This document shows positions 1 to 10,594 of a stretch of 64,000 nt of DNA, piece after piece. Position 1 is the first letter of the stretch; the number at the start of each line of letters is the position of its first letter. The notes beneath the pieces were generated by a model. The model did not search any database and had not been told where the DNA came from. It saw only the letters and a program-made list of their open reading frames with translations. A program made the position numbers and the translations under genes. Source of the DNA: Tetrapisispora phaffii CBS 4417 (Eukaryota; Ascomycota; Saccharomycetes; Saccharomycetales; Saccharomycetaceae); assembly GCF_000236905.1 (NCBI RefSeq), contig NC_016521.1, positions 310,001 to 374,000 of the forward strand, given 5' to 3'.

Positions 1-2799
1 GGAGCGCCATATATAATCTCATCGGCTGCGCAAGATTATGATTATGATAGTTTGATAAACTTACCAGATGCAACTAGTTTTTTTATGGATCAGCAATCAA
101 GCGCAACTAACAATAAGCTTTCGACCTCCGGGATGGAAAATTTACATCAACCAAGGGTATCTCTGGATTCTTTTAACCTATTGCCACCAAATATTTCAAG
201 ATCAAGACATAATACAATTTCTTCAAAAATAAGTAACATATCCTCAAACGTACAACCTCAACAGCATAATCAAACTAGTACTTTATGGTTGGGAAATAAC
301 AATAGTAATGCAACTGGAACTATTAACAATGGGGATGATATTCATTTGGATAATAATAATATTAATTTAGGACGTAATAGAGCTCCTTCAAATGCATCGA
401 GTGTTTATATAGATGCAGCTGCTTTTGAACAAAAGTATAAGAAAAAGGAGCCTTCCATCCATTCTTTTGATACAGGAAATGGTATCATTCAAAATATTGA
501 CAACGTCGATACATTCTCTGATAATATCAGTGCGATAAATAGAGTGATGAACCAGGCTGTTCCTTTAGTTGCCGATGATATAGATCCAATTTCAATAAAT
601 TGGGTTACTATGGACACATCAGTACCTCTGATTAATCAAATTTCTAACTTATTACCAACTGATACAATTTCAATTTCCAATGTTTTTTCATTACAGAAGC
701 AACAAATTCAATTTACAAATGCTGTCAATTTGACTAGTACATCTTTAGTTACTCTCTGTTCTAAATTTGGTGAAGTTAAATCAGCTAGAACATTAAGTGG
801 TTTCAACATGGCTTTAGTCGAATTCTCCAATGTTGCTTCTGCAGTTCGAGCTTTAGAACATTTACAAGGTAAAGAAGTTTCAATGATCGGTGCTCCAAGC
901 ACTGTCTGTTTTGCAAAGATTTTACCTATGAATCACCAACAACAACAACAACAACAATTTGTTATACCATCTAATGTGAATGGAAATGACCATGCAAATA
1001 GACCATTACTGCATGATCAATTATATAACGGTTCATTAACCTTTCAACAACAAGGAAATTTGTCTGTTCCGTTATTTAATCCTAACAATGGGTTTAATCA
1101 AAGCAGCAATAACACATTAGGGGTAAACTCGATCAATAATACCAATGGTTCATCTGAACATAATCATCATGAAAATAATGTGGTTTCCTCAAATGAAAAT
1201 GAAGTTTGTCCGTTTGCACTACCACTTCCATCATTCAAAGAAGAAACTCAGAATTTGAATAAGATGATTGATTCACTTGGTGTTCCTTATGATAAATCAA
1301 AGGTGGATCATATTATGTCAAAAACGATAACTACAAAGGTAGCTACAGATACCTCAAATTTTGGTATGTTACCATCACATATGAATTCAAAAGACTTTGA
1401 TGCATCAAAACTAAGAGAATTAAGAAAAATTATGGAGGCTAATGAAATGTCGAATCTTGAAATTGAACAACTTGCTATGGTTATGTTAGATGAATTGCCT
1501 GAATTAAGTTCTGATTATTTAGGAAATACTATCGTCCAAAAGTTGTTCGAGCATTCTTCTGATATCATTAAAGACATCATGTTAAGGAAAACATATAAGT
1601 ATTTGTCATCTATGGGTGTTCATAAAAATGGTACCTGGGCATGTCAAAAAATGATCAAACTTTCTGATACACCAAGACAAAAGTATTTGGTGTCACAAGG
1701 GGTTAAAGAGTACTGTACCTCTTTATTTAATGATCAATTTGGTAATTATGTTATTCAATGCGTTCTTAAATTTGGATTCCTCTGGAATAATTTTGTTTTT
1801 GAAGCCATTTTGGCAAATTTCTGGATATTAGTCCAAAATAGGTATGGTGCTAGAGCAGTAAGAGCATGTGTTGAAGCTGATAAATATGTAAAACAAGAAC
1901 AGATTCTAATTTTAAGTGCTTATATTGTACTATATTCACATTATTTGACGACAAACAGCAATGCTACACTTTTGGTAACCTGGTTTTTGGATTCCAGTTC
2001 TATACCACAGAGATACAGTATATTAGCAGCAAAATTATCTGAAAATATAGTCAAGTTAGCAACACACAAATTGGCATCATTAACCCTTTTAAAAATATTG
2101 ACTTATAGAGGTGATGACAATTCTAGAAACATTATTATGACCGCAATTTTTGGTGATAAGCATAATGAGGAGCCAACAGATGAATTATTTAGAATACTAT
2201 CTGACACAGATACTGGTATGACTTTTATTCACAAGGTTTTATCCATGACAACATTAGATACTGAGCTACGTTCACACGCTGTGAAGATGACAAGAAAAAT
2301 AATACTTGATAATTCCACGATGCAGCAAAATCGTCGCTTATTAGAGGAAGTAAGTTTGACAGCCATGAATTCAAAAAGTATTCCAGGGCAGATTAGGAGT
2401 TACTCAACTATATCACATAATAACAGCGATATAAATCACTTAAGGCAGCAATCGATATCAAGTGGTATTAGTACTGGCTCAAGGCAAACGAGTAATCATA
2501 TATCCTCACATGTGCCTCAACTCAATGTTTCTCAATCAATCCAAACTAATAGTCCTCCAAACGTGGGATACTTCAACTATCCAGGGAATTTTATTGGCAG
2601 TTTTTCGAATATGTTTGGAGGTAATGGAAATGCTGTTAATTTTAATAATGGAGATGATCTAATATCTCAGCTAGATATGTTAGCATTGGATAATGGAGAA
2701 GTTGTTTTACCAAAATTAAGTTTATCTAATTATAATTCTGATGGTACAATATCAACTCAGTCGAATGCAATTGATAATAAAAATTATATGAATGAGTAA
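1..2799 (+). CDS. JSN1: Pumilio-family RNA-binding protein, JSN1/PUF2 type (5' end outside window)
   Basis: The frame is open from base 1, so the gene starts outside the window; 932 residues are visible. It begins with Asn/Ser-rich low-complexity sequence, then an RRM-like segment (about nt 700-930, with FGEVKSARTL and MALVEFSNVASAVRAL) and a polyglutamine tract of CAA codons at about nt 938-958. The Pumilio repeat region follows (about nt 1430-2330, with GNTIVQKLFEH, NGTWACQKMI and FGNYVIQCVL). The RRM plus PUF arrangement is specific to yeast Puf1/Jsn1 and Puf2, which bind mRNAs for membrane proteins; Jsn1 also recruits Arp2/3 to mitochondria. JSN1 and PUF2 are whole-genome duplicates, and the neighbours here mix both contexts (BIR1 beside JSN1, TIF5 beside PUF2), so which copy this is cannot be settled from position alone. 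The C-terminal tail is Ser/Asn-rich and unstructured. Confidence 0.88.
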   Translation, partial: GAPYIISSAAQDYDYDSLINLPDATSFFMDQQSSATNNKLSTSGMENLHQPRVSLDSFNLLPPNISRSRHNTISSKISNISSNVQPQQHNQTSTLWLGNNNSNATGTINNGDDIHLDNNNINLGRNRAPSNASSVYIDAAAFEQKYKKKEPSIHSFDTGNGIIQNIDNVDTFSDNISAINRVMNQAVPLVADDIDPISINWVTMDTSVPLINQISNLLPTDTISISNVFSLQKQQIQFTNAVNLTSTSLVTLCSKFGEVKSARTLSGFNMALVEFSNVASAVRALEHLQGKEVSMIGAPSTVCFAKILPMNHQQQQQQQFVIPSNVNGNDHANRPLLHDQLYNGSLTFQQQGNLSVPLFNPNNGFNQSSNNTLGVNSINNTNGSSEHNHHENNVVSSNENEVCPFALPLPSFKEETQNLNKMIDSLGVPYDKSKVDHIMSKTITTKVATDTSNFGMLPSHMNSKDFDASKLRELRKIMEANEMSNLEIEQLAMVMLDELPELSSDYLGNTIVQKLFEHSSDIIKDIMLRKTYKYLSSMGVHKNGTWACQKMIKLSDTPRQKYLVSQGVKEYCTSLFNDQFGNYVIQCVLKFGFLWNNFVFEAILANFWILVQNRYGARAVRACVEADKYVKQEQILILSAYIVLYSHYLTTNSNATLLVTWFLDSSSIPQRYSILAAKLSENIVKLATHKLASLTLLKILTYRGDDNSRNIIMTAIFGDKHNEEPTDELFRILSDTDTGMTFIHKVLSMTTLDTELRSHAVKMTRKIILDNSTMQQNRRLLEEVSLTAMNSKSIPGQIRSYSTISHNNSDINHLRQQSISSGISTGSRQTSNHISSHVPQLNVSQSIQTNSPPNVGYFNYPGNFIGSFSNMFGGNGNAVNFNNGDDLISQLDMLALDNGEVVLPKLSLSNYNSDGTISTQSNAIDNKNYMNE

Positions 2800-3018
2800 A
2801 ATAATTTTAAAACATGATATTGATACTACTTTGTATTCGGTTATAATAGATTTATCCAATTTTTTTCGTGCTATCAGGTAATTATCTCTTTACTGTATTT
2901 ATTATACAGCAACCAATCATATATAGGTTAGTGTTTTTATATTTTAATAATAATGCATTGTTTAAATTAAGATCTATCTAATGTCTATGTAGTTAATTCT
3001 TGGGAATTATATATCAAA

Positions 3019-5697
3019 TTACAAGATGCCAAATTGTTTACTAATCTCTAGTAATGTAGCATCATCATCACATGAGTCAATTTTTTGTTTTATATGTCTA
3101 AATTCATCCTTCATTATAGTTAACTTTTGTTCAGTACGTTTGTTAAAGTCTTCTCTTATTGTTGCCAATTTCAAGTCAATCCAAGAATCGAATGTTAATT
3201 CAAGTTCCTCTTTAGGTATTTGATTATAGAAAAACCTTAAATCTCCATTGATGTCATTTGCCAAATGTGCATCATTTACATTAACATATTTTAATAAACT
3301 TTGGAAGTATTCCTTCACTATTTCAAAATCTTTATCATGGTTAGTGATTTTGGAATATGTTTCGATTGTACCTTTTGAAAAGTTTTTAGATATAATTGGT
3401 ACCTCGACTGATTTCTGAACATCTTCTTCATTTGTAATGTTTTTAATTGTAGCTGGGTGGTCATTATCAGATATATTATCTAATCTTGAGCCTTCTTCTA
3501 AAATTAAGGACTTAGTAAAGTTAATATCAGGAGAATTAGAAACACTTAAACTTGAGATATGATGTTTGTCCATATTTTTATCAGATGTTTTCGTAAGGAG
3601 TGGAGTGCTTTGCTCATGAATATATTTTATTGGAGAAGGTAATTTTGTTTGAGATTGTGTGTTGAAAGGTTTGTTTGATTTTTCTGAAGGAGATTGAGAA
3701 TATTTAGTGTCATGTTCTAAAATTCGAGGTTGTTTAATGTCACTTATTAAAATATCTTTTTTTGTGACCTTAGGGGTAGAATGATTAAGATCAAGTTCAA
3801 TATTACTTATATCATGTAAATCATCGTCCATAAGAATGATATCCTTAACTTTGTTTAGATCAGGGCCTGTATCCTTATCTATTGAGTTATTCGATCTGTT
3901 TTCATTTTCAATAGTGTCTTCTTTCAGACGTAAACTGTTATTTACATTAAGTTTTTGATCAGTATTTCTATCACGGTCACTATATTGGGCCTGTCCATTG
4001 TTTTTATCACCATGTGCATTACTACTCTCTTCTTTCGATGTACTATTACTTTCTTTCGATTTTACTTTTGTTTCTAAAATAAGTTTTCCTGTGTCAACCA
4101 AGGAGATATTTACATCAGAGTCTTCTGATAAAGAGGAATATTCTTTAACATTGTTGTGATAATTCTTAGAATTTTTAATTTGAAAAGAAGATACAGAAAT
4201 CACTTTTTCTACTTCTTTAGTTAGAATATTAGTATTGTGGTCGTTCTTCAGATCAACAGGCTCTATAGAAAACCTATCTGATGCACCTTCCAAGCTGTTG
4301 TCTTTAATTTTACTTTTTGAAGGACTATTTATAGGAGTGGAAACAGTCGATAAGTCAGAAGAGGATGTATATTCATCGGAGCTTAATGAATAAGATAAAT
4401 TTATATCCTCTAGATTAGGTACTTGAATAACTGTCGATGCATGTTTTCTGATACGTTTCGATATATGAAGAGATTCGTTAAATGACGACGAACTTTTAGA
4501 AGGTGATACCAAAGGTGACTTCAAAAGAGCGTTAAACGTCATGCTAGTTTTGCCTTTAAGTGGATGAGAAGGAGATGACTCGTTCTGTAATATCTTAGAA
4601 GGTGATATTGGTGCAGGTAATGAAAACGATTCATTACCAACATTACTAAAACTCAAGTCATCTACACTATCATCTAAAATCTTGTTTTTTAATTCTTTTT
4701 GTTGTATTTTTCCTCTCTTGATATGTTCCTTAACATTTATGATCAATGACGTATCAGGCTCTTTCGTTATTGCTAAAGCTTCTTCTTCTTCTGAAGAGTT
4801 AGATAACATTTTAGTGGTCCTTTTCGTGAGTTTTATCTTCTTTTTAGCCGGAGCAACGCTTTCCAGAAGCTTTTCGTCATCGGAATATCTTTCATCATTA
4901 TTTGTAACTTTATGTTTTTTTCTCAATTCTTCTACAATTGATTTATGTTGATTGCTACTCTCTAAGCATTTAAAAAAATAACAAGACGGCCCTTTTGATG
5001 ATTTAAAATGTTCTTCTAATGGATCATCATCTTCCTGCCATGATCCTATTATATTATTGCAGTAGATACAGTAGCAAAAATCTCCATTGACATCGTCAAT
5101 ATCTTCGACAGTAGTGTCTTCTTCAAAATTGGTTAAAAATCTATCATAAAGCATTAAACCTGCTTCTGCCAGCTTAGTTATACTGAGATTCTGTACATCC
5201 TTGTCATTATATTTCCAATCATTATTATATGTGAATTTCCTAAATTCAAGTGTTTCAATACTCAATGGATCATTAAAGAATTTATCATTTTTCCAATCCA
5301 CATTACTGATTAGTTTATTCTTTGATAATTGATATCTTTTCATTAATAATAATCGCAGATGAGCGGATAAACAATTTGTATCTTCATTTGTAGTTAAATG
5401 AGCCTGCAATATGTTGATAATGGTCTCTAATGTATTCCTTTTTTTTGACTTACAAGAAGCAATATTAAACAAAATTTTTTTACAATAAACACACGTTATA
5501 GCTGAATTGTCAAGCTTATTGGTATCTTTATTTTTGCAAGGACTATAATAAAACCCAAGTCTTGCTAACGATTTCCCAGGTATAACAGTGAATCTCCATC
5601 TTACCTTCTTCTTATTGATCGTAACTGAACTTTCGAAACTTTTAATTCTAGTCTCCAGATTATGCATCAAGTTTCTATTATCATCTGACATCAGCAT
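3019..5697 (-). CDS. BIR1: BIR-domain chromosomal passenger protein (survivin orthologue)
   Basis: An 892-residue protein convergent with the Pumilio gene. The N-terminal quarter carries two divergent BIR zinc folds. The first has CVYCKK at about residues 69-74 and a downstream His at about 104. The second has CYCIYCNNIIGSWQEDDDPLEEHF at about 207-230 followed by CYFFKCL, the classic C-x2-C...H...C pattern. A long Ser/Asn/Lys-rich disordered middle has many SP/TP sites, and the C-terminal 100 residues are predicted helical (EYFQSLLKYVNV, then heptads around EQKLTIMKDEFRHIKQKI). In the family, Bir1 joins Sli15/INCENP and Ipl1/Aurora B at centromeres and spindle. Length is near the S. cerevisiae 954. 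An alternative start two codons in is possible. In S. cerevisiae GRR1 separates BIR1 from JSN1; it is absent here. Confidence 0.9.
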   Translation of the reverse strand: MLMSDDNRNLMHNLETRIKSFESSVTINKKKVRWRFTVIPGKSLARLGFYYSPCKNKDTNKLDNSAITCVYCKKILFNIASCKSKKRNTLETIINILQAHLTTNEDTNCLSAHLRLLLMKRYQLSKNKLISNVDWKNDKFFNDPLSIETLEFRKFTYNNDWKYNDKDVQNLSITKLAEAGLMLYDRFLTNFEEDTTVEDIDDVNGDFCYCIYCNNIIGSWQEDDDPLEEHFKSSKGPSCYFFKCLESSNQHKSIVEELRKKHKVTNNDERYSDDEKLLESVAPAKKKIKLTKRTTKMLSNSSEEEEALAITKEPDTSLIINVKEHIKRGKIQQKELKNKILDDSVDDLSFSNVGNESFSLPAPISPSKILQNESSPSHPLKGKTSMTFNALLKSPLVSPSKSSSSFNESLHISKRIRKHASTVIQVPNLEDINLSYSLSSDEYTSSSDLSTVSTPINSPSKSKIKDNSLEGASDRFSIEPVDLKNDHNTNILTKEVEKVISVSSFQIKNSKNYHNNVKEYSSLSEDSDVNISLVDTGKLILETKVKSKESNSTSKEESSNAHGDKNNGQAQYSDRDRNTDQKLNVNNSLRLKEDTIENENRSNNSIDKDTGPDLNKVKDIILMDDDLHDISNIELDLNHSTPKVTKKDILISDIKQPRILEHDTKYSQSPSEKSNKPFNTQSQTKLPSPIKYIHEQSTPLLTKTSDKNMDKHHISSLSVSNSPDINFTKSLILEEGSRLDNISDNDHPATIKNITNEEDVQKSVEVPIISKNFSKGTIETYSKITNHDKDFEIVKEYFQSLLKYVNVNDAHLANDINGDLRFFYNQIPKEELELTFDSWIDLKLATIREDFNKRTEQKLTIMKDEFRHIKQKIDSCDDDATLLEISKQFGIL

Positions 5698-6364
5698 TAA
5701 ACCAAAAATAATATAAGCGTTCGTTATAATCTTTAAATCTTGTTAATTTATTTTGTCTCTAGAACTTTCAAAACCCTTACGTACCAACCTAATTCAACAA
5801 AGCATCAATAATAGTAAAAATTTCAATACAAAGCAGATTCTTTTAGAATAAAGTGAGTAAATGATGACCTTTTCAGTATTTTGATCCATTGATATATTTA
5901 CATTTATAGTTTTGTTACTTCCAGATCTAGAGATATCGCGAATTTATCGCATCGCAACAAAGGCGACTACTAACAAGACAAAAGAACCTAAAAATCATGT
6001 ATTTTGTTTAAACTTTCTTTTGGTGAGATTATTGTAAGTTAATTGACAAACATTTTTGTATACTGCAGATATGAAGTATGTAAGATGAACATCCTCATTC
6101 TTTTGTAAACTAAGTCTTTAAAAAATATATATACAAATATAAACTATAAAGTTTCTATTAAATTTATCACATATAACTGAAATGCAAAAACTTCTACGAA
6201 AAAAACTAAGTAGGATGGCTTTTATTTATCTAGTCGCAATATTTCCTGCTATTCTCATTGGCATTAGCATTTATGAGAAATCCATATCTTATGACAATGT
6301 TTATTATTTGTTCGTTTAAAATATACAATTATCAGTTAATTTTAAGCATTTAATTTTTTAATAT
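5698..6364. other. Intergenic region between BIR1 and TIF5
   Basis: 667 bp between two minus-strand genes; it contains the BIR1 promoter and the TIF5 3' end. GC-richer patches around 5930-5970 (ATCGCGAATTTATCGCATCGC) sit in otherwise AT-rich sequence. The only coding candidate is the 45-codon ORF listed separately. Confidence 0.5.
6182..6319 (+). CDS. Possible small single-pass membrane protein (45 aa)
   Basis: An ATG-to-TAA ORF of 45 codons on the strand opposite its neighbours. It starts with a basic stretch (QKLLRKKLSR), continues with a strongly hydrophobic segment (MAFIYLVAIFPAILIGISIY, residues 12-31) and ends in a short polar, tyrosine-rich tail. Basic N-terminus, one transmembrane helix and short tail fit a type of micropeptide common in yeast. 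I do not recognise a homologue. It may be chance: the region is AT-rich and such sequence readily encodes Ile/Phe/Leu runs. The start context has G at -3. Confidence 0.35.
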   Translation: MQKLLRKKLSRMAFIYLVAIFPAILIGISIYEKSISYDNVYYLFV

Positions 6365-7576
6365 CTATTCCTCATCATCACTTTCAGCATTTTCTAACCA
6401 TTCAATAAAAGGCTTAGCAGCTCTACGCACCTTCTTTGAGACGTCCTTAGGTACGAATTTCTTGGAACTCTTTTTACCGAAATGCATGATTTCTTCTTCA
6501 GAAATAATATCATTATTATATAATTGAACTAAAATTTTTGGTAATACTGGAATTAATTCTTTATGTTCCAAACCTAGAAATCTTTCAATACCACCTAGGA
6601 AATTGTATTCATATTCAGGGCTGATGAAGATTTTGTTAAAAAAAGCAGCGTGTTCAGAGATTTCGTTGACGATATCTTCATCGAATAAACATTGAGCTAA
6701 GACGGCAGCAACCTTTGGTTCCTTTAATAGATCTAGTTCAGCAGCTTTCTTGAATAATTCAACATCAGAAGGTATATTTTCTTTGTCTTCACTAGCTTCG
6801 GTTAAAATCCATTGACCGAATTCGTCTAATTTACTTAATTCACCATCAACTGTACCGGAATCAACCTGCAACTCTAAAGCTCTCTTTCTAATAGCTTCTT
6901 CGGACATGTCTACAGCCCAGTCTTCATCTTTGACTTCAATATCTTCCAAGTTACTGGCAGCAGCGTTGATTTGTCTAGCCAACTCATCCTCTTCACCAGC
7001 CGCAGCGCCTGAATTGTCGCTGCCATCATCAGAAGCCTTTGATTTACCTTGAGCAATATCACTAATGGAAACACCACCACCACGAACATTAGCAGAAGCT
7101 GTGGCGGCTTTCTTCTTACCTTTACCAGCGTTCATTGAGTCAGGAGGATTTTTCAAGATGAAAGAGGACAATTTGTTTCTCAAGTCCATTGGAGTTCTCT
7201 TACCACAAGCCTTACAGTCTCTAACTAAATCATCATCTTTGGTGACAATGATTTCGGTTTCTGGATTCTTACAACTACCACATAAAACGAACTTGTTAAT
7301 GAAGCCATCTAAAATATCCTGTAACTTGGCAGGTTCGTGGACACCATTGACCAAATAACGATCTTTATCAACAGAGATAGATGTTTGAGCACCTAATTCA
7401 AAACCAAAATATTTAATAATATATGGCGCTGGTCTATTCAAAGCACGAGCAACATCAGCAACATTCAATACAGCAGTCTTGATACCGTTACCCCTACCTT
7501 CAACCTTAGCCTGGATAGGAGGCATTTTATAACGGTAAAAAGGATCGAGGTTGTCTCTACAAATATTAATAGACAT
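6365..7576 (-). CDS. TIF5: Translation initiation factor eIF5
   Basis: 403 residues against 405 in S. cerevisiae. eIF5 is the GTPase-activating protein for eIF2 in the scanning pre-initiation complex and bridges eIF3, eIF1 and eIF2beta. The N-terminal domain begins SINICRDNLDPFYRYKMPP and keeps the arginine at position 15, the residue required for GAP activity. The zinc ribbon is C99-x2-C102 and C121-x2-C124. A linker with acidic and Ala/Gly-rich sequence leads to the C-terminal HEAT (W2-type) domain from about residue 240, ending in aromatic/acidic boxes (FIEWLENAESDDEE) that bind eIF2beta and eIF3c. Transcribed divergently from EMC2. Confidence 0.97.
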   Translation of the reverse strand: MSINICRDNLDPFYRYKMPPIQAKVEGRGNGIKTAVLNVADVARALNRPAPYIIKYFGFELGAQTSISVDKDRYLVNGVHEPAKLQDILDGFINKFVLCGSCKNPETEIIVTKDDDLVRDCKACGKRTPMDLRNKLSSFILKNPPDSMNAGKGKKKAATASANVRGGGVSISDIAQGKSKASDDGSDNSGAAAGEEDELARQINAAASNLEDIEVKDEDWAVDMSEEAIRKRALELQVDSGTVDGELSKLDEFGQWILTEASEDKENIPSDVELFKKAAELDLLKEPKVAAVLAQCLFDEDIVNEISEHAAFFNKIFISPEYEYNFLGGIERFLGLEHKELIPVLPKILVQLYNNDIISEEEIMHFGKKSSKKFVPKDVSKKVRRAAKPFIEWLENAESDDEE

Positions 7577-8161
7577 CTTTAATTATACTAATTCTGCGTG
7601 ATGTGTTTATTTGCTTTTTTATAATCTACTGTCCAGTATAGAACCAAAAGGTAAGTAGAAAAATCTAATTATGCAATTGTAGCCAATATATCTCTAAATA
7701 AATATAGCTGTCCTTCAACAAATACTAACCATTAAAGATTCGACATAGTCTAAACGAAAATACTCATCTTAAGTTTCACCAACTTCATTACATTACTCTT
7801 ACAGATTGGTTCGATATAAATTTTTTTGTTTAATTTTTTTGTCAGCGTGAACGTTGATGAAGCGTGAGCCTTATTGAGCTTTCGACGTATTATGTGATTG
7901 GCACGTGACTTTTCAGAAAGATACCTATACTTTCCATCTAAGTATCCAGCAGATATAAAGTTTCAATAATATTTGTTCATCAATTGACCCAGTTAAATGT
8001 CTATTAGAAGTATCTTGTAACCTTTACGAGTACTCCATTTGAAGTGGGGGGGAGCTATTAACGATAGTAGGTTTGATTAAGCTGTTTCTGCAAATATCAC
8101 CGGCGTTCTAGAGTGAACTACAGACAAAATACGGCAATAAAAGGTAAATAAAAAAACAAAT
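7577..8161. promoter_or_regulatory. Divergent TIF5 / EMC2 promoter region
   Basis: 585 bp shared by TIF5 (left) and EMC2 (right). Visible signals are a Cbf1-type E-box CACGTGAC at 7902-7909 and a run of seven Gs at 8046-8052, unusual in this AT-rich sequence. No ORF of note. Confidence 0.45.
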
Positions 8162-9058
8162 ATGGACGTTGCTAGGGCTAGACTACTTTCTATTCATTCT
8201 TCGAAGTACTATACTCAGATGGAGCCTGCAGAACTATTTGATTTGTATAAGGAGCTAAGGTTGTATTTAGATGTCCAGAATGATTCATCTCTTGATGAGA
8301 TGCATTTTCTTTCGCTGATGGAAATGTTGTTCTATGTTGCTGTTTATTTGAATAAAGATATTGAAGCAGAAGTCATTTATAAGACAATCACTGATGAGTT
8401 TGGTGAAAACTCTCCTGTTATTTATGTACTGAAATCTATCTTGTTGCAAATAAAAGAAAATGACCAAAAAGCTATTGAATACATTAATGATTTGATTGAA
8501 GAAAGATTAAAGCATGATACAGATCCATTAAGTTATTTATTGGTAAGCAAAAGAAAGTTATCAATGTTATTGAAAAACAATTCCACTGAGGTTGTATTAG
8601 ATAATTGTTTGAAATTGATTGAAGAATTTCCAAACGATCCAGAATTATGGTGGTTTGTCGGTGAAACTTATTTGAGTGCTGGTAAATTCGATGAATCTAT
8701 TTTTGCATTTGAAGAGGTAGTATTGATTCAGCCTTTCAATTATATGGCATTTTATAAAATCTCCGAAGTCATTTTTTTTAAATACAAAAGCTTAACAATG
8801 AATTCAAATAAAAAGGGAAATGCTAAGGATAAAAATGAAATACTAAATAAATCTTTACAGAACGCATTACGAAGTATAGAGTTAAATGAATTTTTCCTAA
8901 GAGGTTGGTCTATCGTTGCTTTAGTCTCTCATCAGTTAGGTACTAAAGTTGAAATATTGAACTTAGCTCATAAAAAATTAAATGAAATTGCAGAATTGAA
9001 GAATAGTAGTGAAAAGGATAAAACTACTGCAAAAGTGATTATAGAGAAGACTAAATAA
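8162..9058 (+). CDS. EMC2: ER membrane protein complex subunit 2 (TPR protein)
   Basis: 298 residues against 292 in S. cerevisiae. Emc2 is the soluble, cytosol-facing subunit of the EMC, the insertase for tail-anchored and multipass membrane proteins in the ER. The sequence is almost entirely helical, with TPR-like hairpins; the clearest is residues about 152-192 (NDPELWWFVGETYLSAGKFD followed by AFEEVVLIQP), the best-conserved part of the family. There is no signal peptide or membrane segment, as expected. Start is the first ATG, preceded by a short A-rich leader. It converges on TIP41 with only 110 bp between stop codons. Confidence 0.93.
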   Translation: MDVARARLLSIHSSKYYTQMEPAELFDLYKELRLYLDVQNDSSLDEMHFLSLMEMLFYVAVYLNKDIEAEVIYKTITDEFGENSPVIYVLKSILLQIKENDQKAIEYINDLIEERLKHDTDPLSYLLVSKRKLSMLLKNNSTEVVLDNCLKLIEEFPNDPELWWFVGETYLSAGKFDESIFAFEEVVLIQPFNYMAFYKISEVIFFKYKSLTMNSNKKGNAKDKNEILNKSLQNALRSIELNEFFLRGWSIVALVSHQLGTKVEILNLAHKKLNEIAELKNSSEKDKTTAKVIIEKTK

Positions 9059-9168
9059 GCTGGAAACGAAAAAACTGCTTGCTAACTGTCTGAATACATT
9101 AATGGAAAATTAAACAAAATATTTAAAGTAAATAGTAGATTAAAGACTATAATCCGTGCATTTGTCAA

Positions 9169-10326
9169 TTAAAATTTTAATATCTCACATTCTCTAGTTA
9201 CCAGAGGAGAATTTGCTACAACCCAATTGCTATCTCTTAAGGCAGCTTTTGGGTCATATGAATGGGATAATCTGTGTCTTGATAGAACAGAACTATATTG
9301 ATCTTCATATTTTTTAAATTCTCTTATTATTATATTTTCATCAAATTCAACGTATATTCTTGTGTCGATGACTCTGATCAATACATCATCCACTCTCAAG
9401 AAAAACCTGGATAATAACAGTAGTCGTTCATCCATTACACGTATTTTACAATTTAGAACGGAAATACCGTTATCTGCCAATTCATCTTCAAATAAAATCA
9501 TATCGTCAAAAAACAATATTTTATCAGATCTTGACAATTTGTCAATTGGTAATTGAACCTCATCATCCCTCTGGAAATTGTATTCAACGGAGTCTTTACT
9601 ATTCTGTTTTATTGTACCTTTATATTCTGTTGTATAAGTCCAGTCATAATTGTGTACTATCTTTAAGGATGATTCGTCGATGTCTGATTTCTGATTTGAA
9701 TTTTTAGTAGCATTGTTTTTCTTTGCATCCAACCATTTATTTGAATACGAAACTCTAATTCCTGAATCTTCTAATTTCACCATTTTCAAAGCATCCAATG
9801 TATTAAACTGCAGGGTCCAATCTTTCTCTATATTCTGTATTGTAATTGCATTATTACCAAATATCATTTCTGGTAAAGCTAATCCTTTCAGTTTATTATT
9901 TTCCCAATCCTCTAGTTCCACTGAATTCAAAATCGGTTTCTTCTTTGTCGATATTTTCCAATTATTGATAATAATCTCTGGGTTATCCTCTAATGGCATG
10001 AAAGCCTTTGGAGATGGAATGATTGTTGTACCGCAATGTGCGCAAGGAGGATTATTTGGATTATTACAAACATGTCTAGTTGATTGCGTACGGGGAGCAA
10101 GTGGACTCTTGAACCTCTGATGTATTGTGCTTGTATTTTGAGTACCTCTATTAACCATGAAATTGTTCCATTGTGGATTTTGTTGTTGCGACAGTGGTTG
10201 TGGAGTAGATTTCTGTGGGATACGTGCATTTACGGTTTTCATGTGCATGTTCCTTGCACTATTGACTATAATGGTATTTATTCCTTGTCGTGACCTTATA
10301 TCTCTATTCTCCTCATTGTTTGCCAT
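9169..10326 (-). CDS. TIP41: TIP41-like regulator of PP2A / TOR signalling
   Basis: 385 residues from the ATG at 10326, chosen because the family begins shortly before the Asn/Arg-rich leader; an upstream in-frame start would add 23 residues. The conserved TIP41 domain spans about residues 110-375: LPEMIFGNNAITIQN, WTLQFNTLDALKMV, and DDMILFEDELADNGISVLNCKIRVMDERLLLLSRFFLRVDDVLIRV. In S. cerevisiae Tip41 binds Tap42 and modulates the Sit4/PP2A branch of TORC1 signalling. The first 100 residues are Gln/Asn/Pro-rich and probably disordered. It is transcribed divergently from ERV2, with 268 bp between their starts. Confidence 0.93.
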   Translation of the reverse strand: MANNEENRDIRSRQGINTIIVNSARNMHMKTVNARIPQKSTPQPLSQQQNPQWNNFMVNRGTQNTSTIHQRFKSPLAPRTQSTRHVCNNPNNPPCAHCGTTIIPSPKAFMPLEDNPEIIINNWKISTKKKPILNSVELEDWENNKLKGLALPEMIFGNNAITIQNIEKDWTLQFNTLDALKMVKLEDSGIRVSYSNKWLDAKKNNATKNSNQKSDIDESSLKIVHNYDWTYTTEYKGTIKQNSKDSVEYNFQRDDEVQLPIDKLSRSDKILFFDDMILFEDELADNGISVLNCKIRVMDERLLLLSRFFLRVDDVLIRVIDTRIYVEFDENIIIREFKKYEDQYSSVLSRHRLSHSYDPKAALRDSNWVVANSPLVTRECEILKF

Positions 10327-10594
10327 CTTTGTAACTTGGTTAGTCAGTTGGGTTGTTTTGTCTGTATATATGCACATCCATATGCGTATGTGCATATGTT
10401 TTTATTGGGATTAAACTTTAAATAGTGTTACTTATTCATGACTTGTGAAATCATGAAGCGTGAAATACTCGAAAGTTAAAAACTACAATTATTACAAATT
10501 ATAAAAGAAGCTTAACTTGAGATGAGGAGAAGAAAGAGCTTACAAGTTACTAAAGACAGATAACGATAATTGGATATACGTTAATATCGGTAAT

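Noticed and set aside
7902..7909. CDEI-like CACGTGAC (also at 15704, 24842 and 59000 regions) considered as centromere
   Set aside because: No AT-rich CDEII of the right length followed by a CDEIII-like sequence; these are better read as Cbf1 promoter sites.
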